DNA from: JAXHUH01 sp034211175
GTDB lineage: Bacteria; Actinomycetota; Acidimicrobiia; Acidimicrobiales; CAIXPF01
Assembly (NCBI GenBank): GCA_034211175.1
Contig: JAXHUH010000344.1
Location: 8,173-72,172 of the forward strand
Direction: 5' to 3'
DNA: 64,000 nt
The notes under the pieces were generated by a model. That model searched no databases. It was not told the DNA's origin and saw only the letters and a list, made by a program, of their open reading frames with translations. Made by a program: the position numbers and the translations under genes. Positions 1-8,467 of this stretch are shown here, in pieces (the first letter of the stretch is position 1; every line of letters starts with the position of its first letter).

Positions 1-1014
1 ACCGGCACCCGGCCGAACCCGCCGGTCGAGGGCCCCGCCCATGCCGGCGAGCCGGAGGAGGAGCCGGCGAAGGATGCCCCCGCCACGACGGGCACCCCGC
101 CGCCCGGGTCCGCCACCGGCGACACCGGGGTCGACCGGACCCGGATGTTCGAGCCGGCCCCCGTCTCGCGCTGGGGCACGTGGGTGCCGACCGAGCCGGC
201 ACCGTTCGAGTTCACGGACGCCGAAGCCGGCGAGGACCACGACCACGGTGACACCGCGACGACGCCGGGCGAGACGGCGCTCGTGACCGAACCCACCGAT
301 GGAGCCGGGACCGAGACCACGGAGGCGGCACCGACCGAGGCATCCCAGCCCGAGGCGTCCCAGCCCGAGGCGTCCCAGCCCGAGGCGTCCCAGCCCGAGA
401 CGGTGGCCCCCGAGGCTCCCGAGGCCGGCGCCATCAACCCAATCGCCGCGAACGGCGAAGCTTCGGAGGGCGCGGTTCCTGACATCGCTGCTCCGGGAAC
501 TGCCACGGCGAGCCCCGAGGCACCGGCCGAACCCGCCGATGACCGGCGCCCGCTCCGCGACTTCGCCCCGCCGCCCCATGCCACGCCGGCATGGCTCGCC
601 GACCCGTGCGGACGGGCCGACCTGCGCTGGTTCGACGGCACCCGGTGGACCCACCACGCCGCCACCGGTGGCGCCGTCCGCTCCGACACACCGTGGCTGC
701 CCGACGCCGAACCGGAGGCACCGGGCCTCGTCGACGGCCAGCCCGTCGACGAGCATGCCCGGGCGCTCCACGAGCTGTACCTCGCAGGGCGCGACCTGGA
801 TGCGCTGATCCTCGGCTACCGCTGCATCGACGCCGCCGAGAACGCGGCGACCACCGGCGCCGGCCCGGCGCCCCGGCCGCTCTACGCACTGGTCTGGCAC
901 GTCCACACCCGCCGCGGCGAGCACGAGGAGGCCGCGACGATCGCCCAACGCCTCGCCGTCCAGGAGGAGAGCCAGCGTCGGCGCGCGGGCGCGGTGCTAC
1001 AACCCGGTCCGTGA
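1..1014 (+). CDS. DUF2510-containing protein, 5' end outside window
   Basis: The reading frame is open from base 1, so the gene probably starts before the window; the first in-window ATG is at 145. The first two thirds are acidic, proline/alanine-rich low-complexity sequence with four tandem EASQP units. A DUF2510-type segment follows (PAWLADPCGRADLRWFDGTR), the short aromatic W-x-D motif that actinobacteria use in many membrane or secreted proteins of unknown role. The last about 80 residues look helical, like a tetratricopeptide-type repeat. The stop overlaps the next gene's GTG by 4 bp. No enzymatic motif is visible; function unknown. Confidence 0.75.
   Translation, partial: TGTRPNPPVEGPAHAGEPEEEPAKDAPATTGTPPPGSATGDTGVDRTRMFEPAPVSRWGTWVPTEPAPFEFTDAEAGEDHDHGDTATTPGETALVTEPTDGAGTETTEAAPTEASQPEASQPEASQPEASQPETVAPEAPEAGAINPIAANGEASEGAVPDIAAPGTATASPEAPAEPADDRRPLRDFAPPPHATPAWLADPCGRADLRWFDGTRWTHHAATGGAVRSDTPWLPDAEPEAPGLVDGQPVDEHARALHELYLAGRDLDALILGYRCIDAAENAATTGAGPAPRPLYALVWHVHTRRGEHEEAATIAQRLAVQEESQRRRAGAVLQPGP
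337..396 (+). repeat. Four tandem 15-bp repeats inside the DUF2510 gene
   Basis: Four head-to-tail copies of GAGGCGTCCCAGCCC (the first has CAT in place of CGT) encode EASQP four times. The unit is a multiple of three, so copy-number change would keep the frame. This is a coding minisatellite in a disordered linker. Confidence 0.9.
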
Positions 1015-1547
1015 TCTCCGTCGTCGAGTACGACCCGACCTGGCCGGCGCAGTTCGAGGAGCTCCGCTCGCGCTACCGACGAGCGCTCGACGGGGTACCC
1101 GTGGTCGCCATCGAGCACGTGGGCAGCACGTCGGTCGAGGGACTGGCCGCCAAGCCGGTGATCGACATCGACATCGTGGTGACGGCCGAGCACGTGGCCG
1201 CGGCGTCCGACGCGCTGGCTGCCATCGGCTTCGAACCGATGGGTGAGCTCGGCATCGCCCAACGGTGGGCGTTCCGCCAACCGGACGGGCTGACGCGCAC
1301 CAACACCTACGTCACCGTCGACGGCTGCGTGTCGCTGCGGAACCACCTCGCCGTCCGGGACGTGCTGCGCACCGACCCCGAGCTGCGTGCCGAGTACGGC
1401 GCGCTGAAGCAACGGCTGGGCACCGAGCTCGACGACATCGGCGCCTACGTCGAGGCCAAGTCGCCCGTCCTCCAGCGGGTGCTCGAGCGCGCCGGCTTCT
1501 CGGCCGACGAGCTCGCCGGGATCGACGACGCCAACCGCGCCCCCTGA
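1011..1547 (+). CDS. GrpB family nucleotidyltransferase-like protein
   Basis: 178 residues from a GTG that overlaps the previous stop (GTGA). The start VISVVEYDPTWPAQFEELR, the core IEHVGSTSVEGLAAKPVIDI and the later RNHLAVRDVLR are hallmarks of the GrpB/UPF0157 family, which has a nucleotidyltransferase fold; the GSTSV...KPVIDID stretch is its putative active site. Substrate is not known for most members. Length matches the family (about 170-180). It is probably co-translated with the upstream DUF2510 gene; no functional link is evident. Confidence 0.88.
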   Translation: MISVVEYDPTWPAQFEELRSRYRRALDGVPVVAIEHVGSTSVEGLAAKPVIDIDIVVTAEHVAAASDALAAIGFEPMGELGIAQRWAFRQPDGLTRTNTYVTVDGCVSLRNHLAVRDVLRTDPELRAEYGALKQRLGTELDDIGAYVEAKSPVLQRVLERAGFSADELAGIDDANRAP

Positions 1548-1610
1548 CGAACCGGCCGATGCGGCCCCCGCAACGCCCGCCCGGAGCGCTGACGGAGGCC
1601 GCCCGGGTGA

Positions 1611-4184
1611 TCAGCCGTCGATGAACGCCTCGACCGTGACGGTGGCGCCGGCGGGGGCGACGGGGATCTGGTTGCCGTGGACCGCCTCGCCGTCGACCAT
1701 CAGGCGGGTCACCCGGCCGGCGACACCGACGGGCTTGTGGACCGTGATGTCGTACGTGGCACCCCGGAACCGGCGGGACGCGGTGAAGCCGCCCCAGTCG
1801 GCGGGCACGACCGGGTCGACGCGCAGGCCCGCGTGGTCGGGGCGGATGCCGAGGATCCACTGGGTGACGGCCACGAAGTTCCACGCCGCGGTGCCCGACA
1901 GCCACGAGTTCTTGGCCTCGCCGTGGGTCGGTGCGTCCTTGCCGGCGATCATCTGGGCGTAGACGTACGGCTCGCACCGGTGGACGTCGGCCAGCTCCTC
2001 GCGGGCCGACGGGTTGATGCGCAGGTAGTAGTCGAGCGCCCGGTCACCGTCGCCGAGGACGGCCTCGGCGACCATGATCCACGGGTTGGTGTGGCAGAAG
2101 ATCCCGGCGTTCTCCTTGTACCCGGGCGGGTACGTGGTGATCTCGCCGAGCTCGAGCCGGTAGCTGGTGTAGGCCGGGTTGAGCAGCACCACGCCGTGCG
2201 GGGTGGCGAGGTGCTCGGCCACCGAGTCGAGCGCCTGGCGGGCCCGCCCGTCGTCGACGCCGATGCCGGCCATCACGCACATGCCCTGGGGCTCGACGAA
2301 GATCCGGCCCTCGTCGTTGGTCGACGAGCCGACCGGGTTGCCGAAGTGGTCGTAGGCCCGGCGGAACCAGGCGCCGTCCCAGCCGTGCTCAGCCACCGCC
2401 GAGGTCATGGCGTCGGCCGCGGCGCGGTACGACGCGGCGTCGTCGGGGCGACCGATCACGTCCGCGACCGCGGCCAGCTCCCCGGCGGCGAGCACGAACT
2501 GGCCGGCGATGAACACCGACTCGGCCACGCCGCCCTCGCGGTTCTCGGTCGTCTGGAACGACTCGCCCGGCGTCTCCGAGAAGCAGTTGAGGTTGAGGCA
2601 GTCGTTCCAGTCGGCCCGTCCGATCAGCGGCAGCCCGTGGGAGCCGAGCCGGTCCAACGTGTAGGAGATCGACCGCTGGAGGTGCTCGTAGAGCGGCTTC
2701 TCGGAGCCGGGCCGGTTCTCGAACTGGACGGGCTCGTCGAGGATGGCGACGTCGCCCGTCTCCTTCACGTACGCCGAGACGGCGAGCACGAGCCACAGCG
2801 GGTCGTCGTTGAACCCGGAGCCGGCGGCGTCGTTCCCCCGCTTCGTCAGCGGCTGGTACTGGTGGTACGCGCCGCCCGACTCGAGCTGGGTGGCGGCGAT
2901 GTCGAGCACCCGCTCCCGGGCCCGCTCGGGGATCATGTGGACGAAGCCGAGCAGGTCCTGGTTCGAGTCCCGGAAGCCCATGCCCCGACCGATGCCGGAC
3001 TCGAAGTACGACGCCGAGCGGGACAGGTTGAACGTCACCATGCACTGGTAGGCGTTCCAGATGTTGACCATGCGGTCGGTGTGGACGCTCGGCGACGCCA
3101 CCGACATGACGCCGAGGAGCCCGTCCCAGTGCTCGCGGAGCCGGGCGAACGCGGCCTCGACGCCCTCGGGGCGGAGGTGCTCGTCGATCACCGGGCGGAC
3201 GCCACCCTTGGCCAGGGTCTGCGAGCCGGGTGGGTCGAACTTGGCGTCGCGGGGGTTCTCCGCGTAGCCGAGCACGAAGACGACCTCGCGGGTCTCGCCC
3301 GGTTCGAGGGTCATCTCGACGTGATGGGACCCAATCGGGGCCCAGCCGTGGGCGATCGAGTTCTCCGACTTACCCTGCTCGACGACGGCCGGGTCGTTCC
3401 AGCCCCGGTACGCGCCGCAGAACGCGTCGCGGGACGTGTCGAAGCCGGTGACCTCGGCCGAGCACGCGAAGTAGGCGAAGTGGTCGCGCCGCTCGCGGTA
3501 CTCGGTCTTGTGGAAGATCGTGCTCCCGTCGACCTCGACCTCACCGATCGACAGGTTGCGCTGGAAGTTCGTGGCGTCGTCCTGGGCGTCCCACAGGCAG
3601 AACTCGACGGCGCTGAACAGCGACAGGGATGCCGGGGTGTCGCGGCGGTTGGTGATCCGGGTGCGCCACACCTCGAGCGTCTGGCCGACGGGCACGAAGT
3701 AGAGCGTCTCCGCGCCGATGCCCGACCGCTGCGACGAGATGCTCGTGTAGCCGAGGCCGTGGCGGCACGAGTAGTCGTCGAGCTCGGTGCGCGTCGGCTG
3801 CCACGACGGCGACCAGGCGTCGCCGGTGTCGTCGTCGCGCAGGTAGAGGTAGCGCCCGCCCTCGTCGGTCGGCACGTTGTTGTACCGGTACCGGGTGATG
3901 CGCCGCAGGCGGGCATCCCGGTAGAACGAGTAGCCGCCGGCGGTGTTGGAGATCAGCGCGAAGTAGTCCTCGCTGCCCAGGTAGTTGATCCACGGCAACG
4001 GCGTGTCGGGGCGGGTGACGACGTACTCGCGGGCGTCGTCGTCGAAGTGGCCGAACCCGCTCTTCGCCCGCACCGCCGCTCGGTTGCCGCCGACCGCTCG
4101 ATGGTCGACGGCGCCTCGGGGCAGCTGCGCCGGCCGCTCTGCATCCTCATGGGTACTCCTGTGGTGCTCAGGTGTGTTCGACAC
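1611..4184 (-). CDS. GH94 glycoside phosphorylase, cellobiose-phosphorylase-like
   Basis: 857 residues. After a poorly conserved N-terminus of about 40 residues it reads FGHFDDDAREYVVTRPDTP and WINYLGSEDYFALISNTAGG, the classic opening of cellobiose phosphorylase, which splits cellobiose with phosphate into glucose 1-phosphate and glucose. The (alpha/alpha)6 barrel carries RADWNDCLNL near residues 523-532, containing the general-acid Asp region, and HTNPW further on. The GTG at 4184 is the most upstream start in frame and has no good ribosome-binding site; an internal GTG just before RAKSGFGH would give a start closer to the family's. A cytosolic enzyme is expected. A CebR-like operator lies 270 bp upstream. 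Chitobiose or laminaribiose specificity cannot be excluded. Confidence 0.9.
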   Translation of the reverse strand: MSNTPEHHRSTHEDAERPAQLPRGAVDHRAVGGNRAAVRAKSGFGHFDDDAREYVVTRPDTPLPWINYLGSEDYFALISNTAGGYSFYRDARLRRITRYRYNNVPTDEGGRYLYLRDDDTGDAWSPSWQPTRTELDDYSCRHGLGYTSISSQRSGIGAETLYFVPVGQTLEVWRTRITNRRDTPASLSLFSAVEFCLWDAQDDATNFQRNLSIGEVEVDGSTIFHKTEYRERRDHFAYFACSAEVTGFDTSRDAFCGAYRGWNDPAVVEQGKSENSIAHGWAPIGSHHVEMTLEPGETREVVFVLGYAENPRDAKFDPPGSQTLAKGGVRPVIDEHLRPEGVEAAFARLREHWDGLLGVMSVASPSVHTDRMVNIWNAYQCMVTFNLSRSASYFESGIGRGMGFRDSNQDLLGFVHMIPERARERVLDIAATQLESGGAYHQYQPLTKRGNDAAGSGFNDDPLWLVLAVSAYVKETGDVAILDEPVQFENRPGSEKPLYEHLQRSISYTLDRLGSHGLPLIGRADWNDCLNLNCFSETPGESFQTTENREGGVAESVFIAGQFVLAAGELAAVADVIGRPDDAASYRAAADAMTSAVAEHGWDGAWFRRAYDHFGNPVGSSTNDEGRIFVEPQGMCVMAGIGVDDGRARQALDSVAEHLATPHGVVLLNPAYTSYRLELGEITTYPPGYKENAGIFCHTNPWIMVAEAVLGDGDRALDYYLRINPSAREELADVHRCEPYVYAQMIAGKDAPTHGEAKNSWLSGTAAWNFVAVTQWILGIRPDHAGLRVDPVVPADWGGFTASRRFRGATYDITVHKPVGVAGRVTRLMVDGEAVHGNQIPVAPAGATVTVEAFIDG

Positions 4185-4370
4185 GAACCGGGTCGTGGGT
4201 CGCTCGTCCCGTCGAGGGCGCGGGCAGCGGCGGGTACTCGCCGACGGCGTCCGGAAGCCCCAGTGTCCGGTCGCCCGAGGACGTCCTGCCTGGCCGCTCG
4301 TCGGCGGCGGGACGGGCCCTGGGCCGTGCTCCCGACCGCCGTGCGCTCGACGGTGTGATGGCGCTTGCCG

Positions 4371-4395
4371 GGTCGCCGCGACCGACGCGGCGACC
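4371..4395 (-). promoter_or_regulatory. Perfect 10-bp hairpin in the GH94 upstream region
   Basis: GGTCGCCGCG, a 5-base loop, then CGCGGCGACC. It sits between the CebR-like operator and the GH94 start on the minus strand, so it may fold in a long 5' leader of that transcript. It has no T tract, so a simple intrinsic terminator is unlikely. Confidence 0.4.
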
Positions 4396-4455
4396 GTGGA
4401 TCCACCTCCGGTCCTGTGTTCCGGGGAGCGGCCCCGCAGCCTCGACGTCTCGCCA

Positions 4456-4469
4456 TGGAAGCGCTCCCA
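4456..4469. promoter_or_regulatory. CebR/LacI-family-like operator
   Basis: TGGAAGCGCTCCCA differs at one base from TGGGAGCGCTCCCA, the 14-bp palindrome bound by the cellobiose/cellotriose repressor CebR in Streptomyces. It lies in the 545-bp divergent gap upstream of a cellobiose-phosphorylase-like gene, the expected regulatory target. A distance of about 270 bp to the annotated start implies a long leader or a distant promoter. No lacI-type regulator gene is present in the window. Confidence 0.5.
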
Positions 4470-4729
4470 GGGGCGAAAGGGTAGACGACTCCCGGGCCGA
4501 CGCCCCGGGTCGAGCCGCGCGCTCGCCGCGCGTCACATCCGACGGTCGGTCATCACTCGACCCAGGGTGCCCACGCGCCGCGGCCCGCCGCATCGACCGA
4601 CCACGGGATTCCCTCCGAAGAGGGGACGTGCCGACGACACCGGCCGAGCACTCGGCGCGCGGGCAAGGTGTCACGTCGGGCGGTCGATAGCGTCATCGGT
4701 TGGCGGGCGAGCGGCGGAAGGACGAGCAG

Positions 4730-5089
4730 GTGCGGACCATCGTCGTGTGCGTCTCGGCGCTCGTGCTCCTCGCGGGCTGCCGCGAGGACGAGACGGCGGG
4801 GACCGATGCCGAGACGTGTGCCGAGGTCGCCGACGAGCAGATCATCGTGCTCGACGACCTCCTCACGTCGACCGACGGCTTCGACCCCGAGGAACTGGCC
4901 GACGCGGCTGATGCGTCCGAGGTGTTCCGCAGGGTGGCCGACGAGGAGGCCCGCCTCGGCGCCCGGGCCGAGCAGCTCGGCTGCTCCGAGGAGGAGATGG
5001 CCCGGCTCCTCTGCGAGCGGTTCGACCTGCTGACCGCCAACGAGGTCGCGACCGCGCTGAAGGACGGCTCGAGCTGCGCACGACCTTGA
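4730..5089 (+). CDS. Small putative lipoprotein
   Basis: 119 residues from the GTG at 4730, preceded by GGAAGGA at a good distance, which is why it is preferred to the TTG at 4700. The N-terminus MRTIVVCVSALVLLAGC is a lipoprotein signal peptide with lipobox LAGC (Cys17), so the mature protein should be lipid-anchored outside the membrane. The rest is acidic and helical, with three further cysteines that could form disulfides. No family recognised. Convergent with the next gene. Confidence 0.75.
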   Translation: MRTIVVCVSALVLLAGCREDETAGTDAETCAEVADEQIIVLDDLLTSTDGFDPEELADAADASEVFRRVADEEARLGARAEQLGCSEEEMARLLCERFDLLTANEVATALKDGSSCARP

Positions 5090-5128
5090 GCCGTCGCAAC
5101 GGCAGCGTGACCGCCGACCGGCTGGCGC

Positions 5129-5617
5129 TCACCCGATCCGGGTCGAGACCGTGAGCAGCGTCGACGCGGCGAGTGCCGTCGCGGTGCGGACGTGGTTCAT
5201 GGCCGTCCACCCGCCCGAGTAGGCGCTCCACACGGCGCCGGCGTCCGCTGCCGCGGGATCGGCGAGGCCGAGCGCGTCGTTGCGGGGCACGTGGTAGGCG
5301 GCGGTGATCACGAAGGTGGCGAGATAGAGCACGGCCGCCAGCAGCTGGTAGCGGGACGCGGGCTCGTCGAACGAGGTCACCGACAGCACGGCGAGGGCGA
5401 CGCTGACGAGCGCCGTGCCGAGGAAGGCGATCATGAACGGCGCCGTCACGGCCAGGCGGTTGATCGACTGCATGGCGGTGATCGCCTGACGGCCACCGAT
5501 GCGGTCGAGCGCCGGCATCACGAAGGCCGAGAAGACGAAGAGGGCGCCGGCGACGAGGCCGGTCCCGGCGGCGCCGACGATGACGAGGATGCGGGTCGTG
5601 GAGGTCATGGCGGTCAT
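5129..5617 (-). CDS. DUF1772 / anthrone-oxygenase-like membrane protein
   Basis: 162 residues with four predicted membrane helices; the first is ILVIVGAAGTGLVAGALFVF. The pattern (F-x-M-PAL, then QSINRLAV, then a late N-H-V-R-T) matches the DUF1772 family, of which a few members are cofactor-free anthrone oxygenases and most are uncharacterised. A second ATG at 5608 is an equally possible start. It is a single gene between a convergent lipoprotein gene and a tandem DUF3237-like gene. Family call is good; activity is not implied. Confidence 0.75.
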   Translation of the reverse strand: MTAMTSTTRILVIVGAAGTGLVAGALFVFSAFVMPALDRIGGRQAITAMQSINRLAVTAPFMIAFLGTALVSVALAVLSVTSFDEPASRYQLLAAVLYLATFVITAAYHVPRNDALGLADPAAADAGAVWSAYSGGWTAMNHVRTATALAASTLLTVSTRIG

Positions 5618-5775
5618 GCAACCCCGAATGACCGAGTGGCTCCATGGCCCGGACGATCGCTTCCATGCGCGAGCGTCTCGGTTGCACCCTTCCTTTGCCG
5701 GGACGCGCCGGGGTGCCGCCGCGAACCGCTCGCGGCGGCACCTACCGGGGCCGGCGGTGACCACGGGACCCGGGA

Positions 5776-6303
5776 TCAGCCGATCGCGTCGACCAGGTAG
5801 GCGCTGACGTCGAGGGCGCCCGTGGAGAGGTTGACCTTGCCCTCGACGACGACGATCGAGCTGTTGAGGTGGGCGAGCTCCGGCGAGGCGGTCGCCGCGG
5901 TCGCCACCCCGGTGACCCGGAAGTCGAGATCCGGGAAGGCGAAGTCGGGCTCGAGCATCACCTCGAGGGGCGGGACCGGGAGGCCGGCGGGCGGCACGAC
6001 GTAGCCGCGCAGCTCGAGTGCCACGCGGTGGGTGCCGTCGTCGATGACCTCGGGGGCGACGATGATGCCGATGCCGTCGGGGCGCTGCACGAACTGGTCG
6101 AGCCCGAAGATGCGGGCGCCGGCGAACGGTCCGTCGACCACGCGGCCCTCGAACTCGTTGTGGAAGTGGATGCCGTCGGGGAACAGGCCGATCGGGTACA
6201 GCTCGCCGAGCTGGCCCTCGAAGCGGTAGAGCAGCTTGCCGATCGCGGCGCGCCGGCGGTCCGGCGCGGTCGTCGTGCTCGGGCGGTCGGAGATCAGGCT
6301 CAC
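5776..6303 (-). CDS. DUF3237-like protein
   Basis: 175 residues from a GTG with AGGAG ten bases upstream. The central segment (GRVVDGPFAGARIFGLDQFV, then RPDGIGIIVAPEVI) has the spacing of DUF3237 beta-barrel proteins: a G-rich turn, GPFAGAR, then RPDG. Family members are small and of unknown function. No signal peptide. A longer N-terminal frame to 6432 exists but is arginine/glycine-rich and lacks a ribosome-binding site. Confidence 0.6.
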   Translation of the reverse strand: MSLISDRPSTTTAPDRRRAAIGKLLYRFEGQLGELYPIGLFPDGIHFHNEFEGRVVDGPFAGARIFGLDQFVQRPDGIGIIVAPEVIDDGTHRVALELRGYVVPPAGLPVPPLEVMLEPDFAFPDLDFRVTGVATAATASPELAHLNSSIVVVEGKVNLSTGALDVSAYLVDAIG

Positions 6304-6444
6304 GGTGATCGCTCCTGTGCGAATCTGCGGTGTCAGCCGGGCGGGTGTGCCCGGCCCGGCCACGATCACCGGGACCCCTTTCACCCCGCCTGCAACCCAC
6401 CTGCGCCCCGCGTTCGCACCCTCGCGACGCACCGGCGACGGCGT

Positions 6445-7572
6445 CTACGAGGTGAGCTCGAAGGAACCGGCCGGGTGGGCGACGCCGTTGAGGAGCACCT
6501 CGACCGGATGGGTGCCCGGGTAGTGGGTGCGGGTCGAGTGCTGGGCGACCGAGACGGTCTTCGTCACCGTCGCCGACCCGCCGGGGTCGATCACGACCTC
6601 GCCGCCCTTGAACACCTTGCCGCTCGTGGACCCGTTGGCCTTCACGAAGTGGACCCGTAGGTCGACCAGCGCGCCGAGCGGTGCGTCGGAGGGATTCTCG
6701 ACGGTCGCCTCGATCCGCACCTTGTCGCCGATCGCCACCTCGGCGGGCGTGATCGACACGGGCCCCACCCGCACCGGTGAGTCGGCGCCGTAGCCGAGGA
6801 TCGCCAACGTCGCCGGGTCGCCCTGCTTGATCAGGGTGCGCAGCCCGTGGCGGAGGAGGCGCCGCCGGGTGTCGTCGCCATCGGCCCACCACCGGCCGGC
6901 GACCTCGGCGACGACCGCCGGGTGGTCCTTGGCGATGTCGTTGAGGTTGTTGGCCACCGAGCGGCGCACGTACTCCGCCGGGTCGTCCCTGAGCAGCTCG
7001 AGCAGCTCGAGCACCGGTGTCGGGTCGGCCTGGAACGCCCGCAGCCGGGGCGCCCACGGCAGGCGTGGCCGGGTGCCCTCCGAGACCAGTCGGCGGACGT
7101 GGGGGTTCGGGTCGGTGGCCCACGTGCGGAGCCGTTCGAGGGTGGCGTCGGGGTGGTGCTCGAGGAACGACCGGATGCTGAACTCGGCGGTGAAGCGCTT
7201 GGTGAGCTCGTACTGGGCCGTCATCGACGCCTCGAAGTGGTCGAGGCCGTGGTCGGCGACGAAGAACACGAACGGCAGGAAGACGAACGGCTCCATCCCG
7301 GTGAGCTCGTCTGCGGAGTTCTCAGCGGTGGGGTTCTCGGCGGGCAGGCCGGCGACGATGATCGACAGCGCCTCCTCCCGATCGGCGGGCAACGTCCCGG
7401 CGAGCGCGTCGGACATGCGCCGGGCCCGATGCGTGAGCTCGAGCTCGTCGTAGCCGTCGAGGCAGATAGCCCGGAAGGCAGCGTCGTCGAACGCCGGGTG
7501 GGCGCCGGCGACCATGGCGGCGACCCGGTCGACGATTTCGGGCCCGTAGTTGTTCTTGAGCGGCTCGGCCAT
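6445..7572 (-). CDS. DNA alkylation repair (AlkD-like HEAT) protein
   Basis: 375 residues. The first about 240 residues are helical HEAT-like repeats with HVRRLVSEGTRPRLPWAPRL and YVRRSVANNLNDIAKDHP, diagnostic of the DNA-alkylation-repair family related to AlkC/AlkD glycosylases, which excise N3- and N7-alkylated purines without base flipping. The last about 110 residues are a beta-sandwich (ITPAEVAIGDKVRIEATVEN), as in AlkC-type proteins with a C-terminal Ig-like domain. It is divergent from the isomerase-like gene at 7685. Family call is confident; lesion specificity is not visible. Confidence 0.88.
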   Translation of the reverse strand: MAEPLKNNYGPEIVDRVAAMVAGAHPAFDDAAFRAICLDGYDELELTHRARRMSDALAGTLPADREEALSIIVAGLPAENPTAENSADELTGMEPFVFLPFVFFVADHGLDHFEASMTAQYELTKRFTAEFSIRSFLEHHPDATLERLRTWATDPNPHVRRLVSEGTRPRLPWAPRLRAFQADPTPVLELLELLRDDPAEYVRRSVANNLNDIAKDHPAVVAEVAGRWWADGDDTRRRLLRHGLRTLIKQGDPATLAILGYGADSPVRVGPVSITPAEVAIGDKVRIEATVENPSDAPLGALVDLRVHFVKANGSTSGKVFKGGEVVIDPGGSATVTKTVSVAQHSTRTHYPGTHPVEVLLNGVAHPAGSFELTS

Positions 7573-7684
7573 CGCCGCGCAGTCTTGCCGGCCCGCCGAC
7601 CGAGCACGTCACCCGATGCCCCGATGAGCCGTCGAGTACGGTTGGTGACGACCGATCACCGCTGTTCGGAGGGGGAGACGAGCG

Positions 7685-8437
7685 GTGCTGACCCACGAGC
7701 AGCGCGTGGACCGGCTGGACGGGCTGATCGAGTTCTTCGAAGGGCTCTCGGACGAGGACCTCCGCCGACCGGTCCCCGCGTGCCCGGGCTGGGACATCGG
7801 CAACGTGGTCGCGCACATCGGCTACGCGGCGATGCTGGTGTGGATCGTCCCCACCACCCACGCCGGCTGGTCGACGCTCGACATGGGCGGCCTCCAGCGA
7901 TCGATGGGCGACGGCCGGGGTGCGGAGGTCTTCCCGGGCGTGATGCGCACCCTGAGCCTCCTGCTGCGCAGCCACTCGCCGGACGATCCTGCCGTGGTCG
8001 TGTGCGGCGACCAGACCTGGGGCGGGCTCGCCCGGCTGGCGACGGCCGAGGTCGCCGTCCACCGCCTCGACTGCCTCGAGGCGCTCGGCCCGGCCCCGAA
8101 GACGGACACCGCGATGGACACCGCGATGGACAGCGACCACGCGCTCGATGCCCTCGACTGGACGACCTCGACGTGGCTGCCGAAGCTCGCACCTCGTGCT
8201 GCGCCGATGCCGGAGGGGCGGCTCGTGCTCCGGGCGGCGACACGGGGCGAGGACACGTCGACGGAGTTCGAGGTCGGGTCGGGCGACGAGGTGGCGTCGG
8301 TCGAGGGGGCCCCGCTGGAGCTGTTGCGCTACCTGTGGGGGCGCCGGGTGGAGGTCGAGCCCGAAGGCGATCTCGAGCTCGCCGGGTCGTGGCGGGACCT
8401 CACCCCGAAGACGACGCGGGTCGACGCCCGGCACTGA
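7685..8437 (+). CDS. Maleylpyruvate-isomerase-family mycothiol-dependent enzyme
   Basis: 250 residues from GTG with a GGAGGGGGAG ribosome-binding site. The N-terminus (RVDRLDGLIEFFEGLSDEDL, VPACPGWDIGNVVAHIGYAA) is the DinB-fold MDMPI domain whose first metal ligand is the His of VVAHIG; the second region is AVHRLDCLEALG. The C-terminal domain is the actinobacterial sterol-carrier-like partner. The family transfers or isomerises small molecules with mycothiol. The real substrate is unknown. Eight residues around codon 140 repeat (TDTAMDTAMD). Convergent with the malic enzyme gene. Confidence 0.85.
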   Translation: MLTHEQRVDRLDGLIEFFEGLSDEDLRRPVPACPGWDIGNVVAHIGYAAMLVWIVPTTHAGWSTLDMGGLQRSMGDGRGAEVFPGVMRTLSLLLRSHSPDDPAVVVCGDQTWGGLARLATAEVAVHRLDCLEALGPAPKTDTAMDTAMDSDHALDALDWTTSTWLPKLAPRAAPMPEGRLVLRAATRGEDTSTEFEVGSGDEVASVEGAPLELLRYLWGRRVEVEPEGDLELAGSWRDLTPKTTRVDARH

Positions 8438-8467
8438 GGCCGCGGCCCCTTCACGCCCGTCGGGGGC

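Larger units (their letters stand above)
4185..4729. other. 545-bp divergent intergenic region
   Basis: Lies between the GH94 gene (minus) and a lipoprotein gene (plus). Besides the CebR-like site and the 10-bp hairpin I see no convincing gene: open frames here are short, arginine/proline-rich and lack ribosome-binding sites. Confidence 0.6.

Noticed and set aside
337..396. CRISPR-like repeat
   Set aside because: Units are directly tandem without spacers and encode EASQP; a coding minisatellite.
1677..4358. Very long plus-strand open frame opposite the GH94 gene
   Set aside because: It is a GC-bias mirror of the real gene: composition is valine/arginine/aspartate-rich with no family motif or ribosome-binding site, while the minus strand encodes the full GH94 signature.
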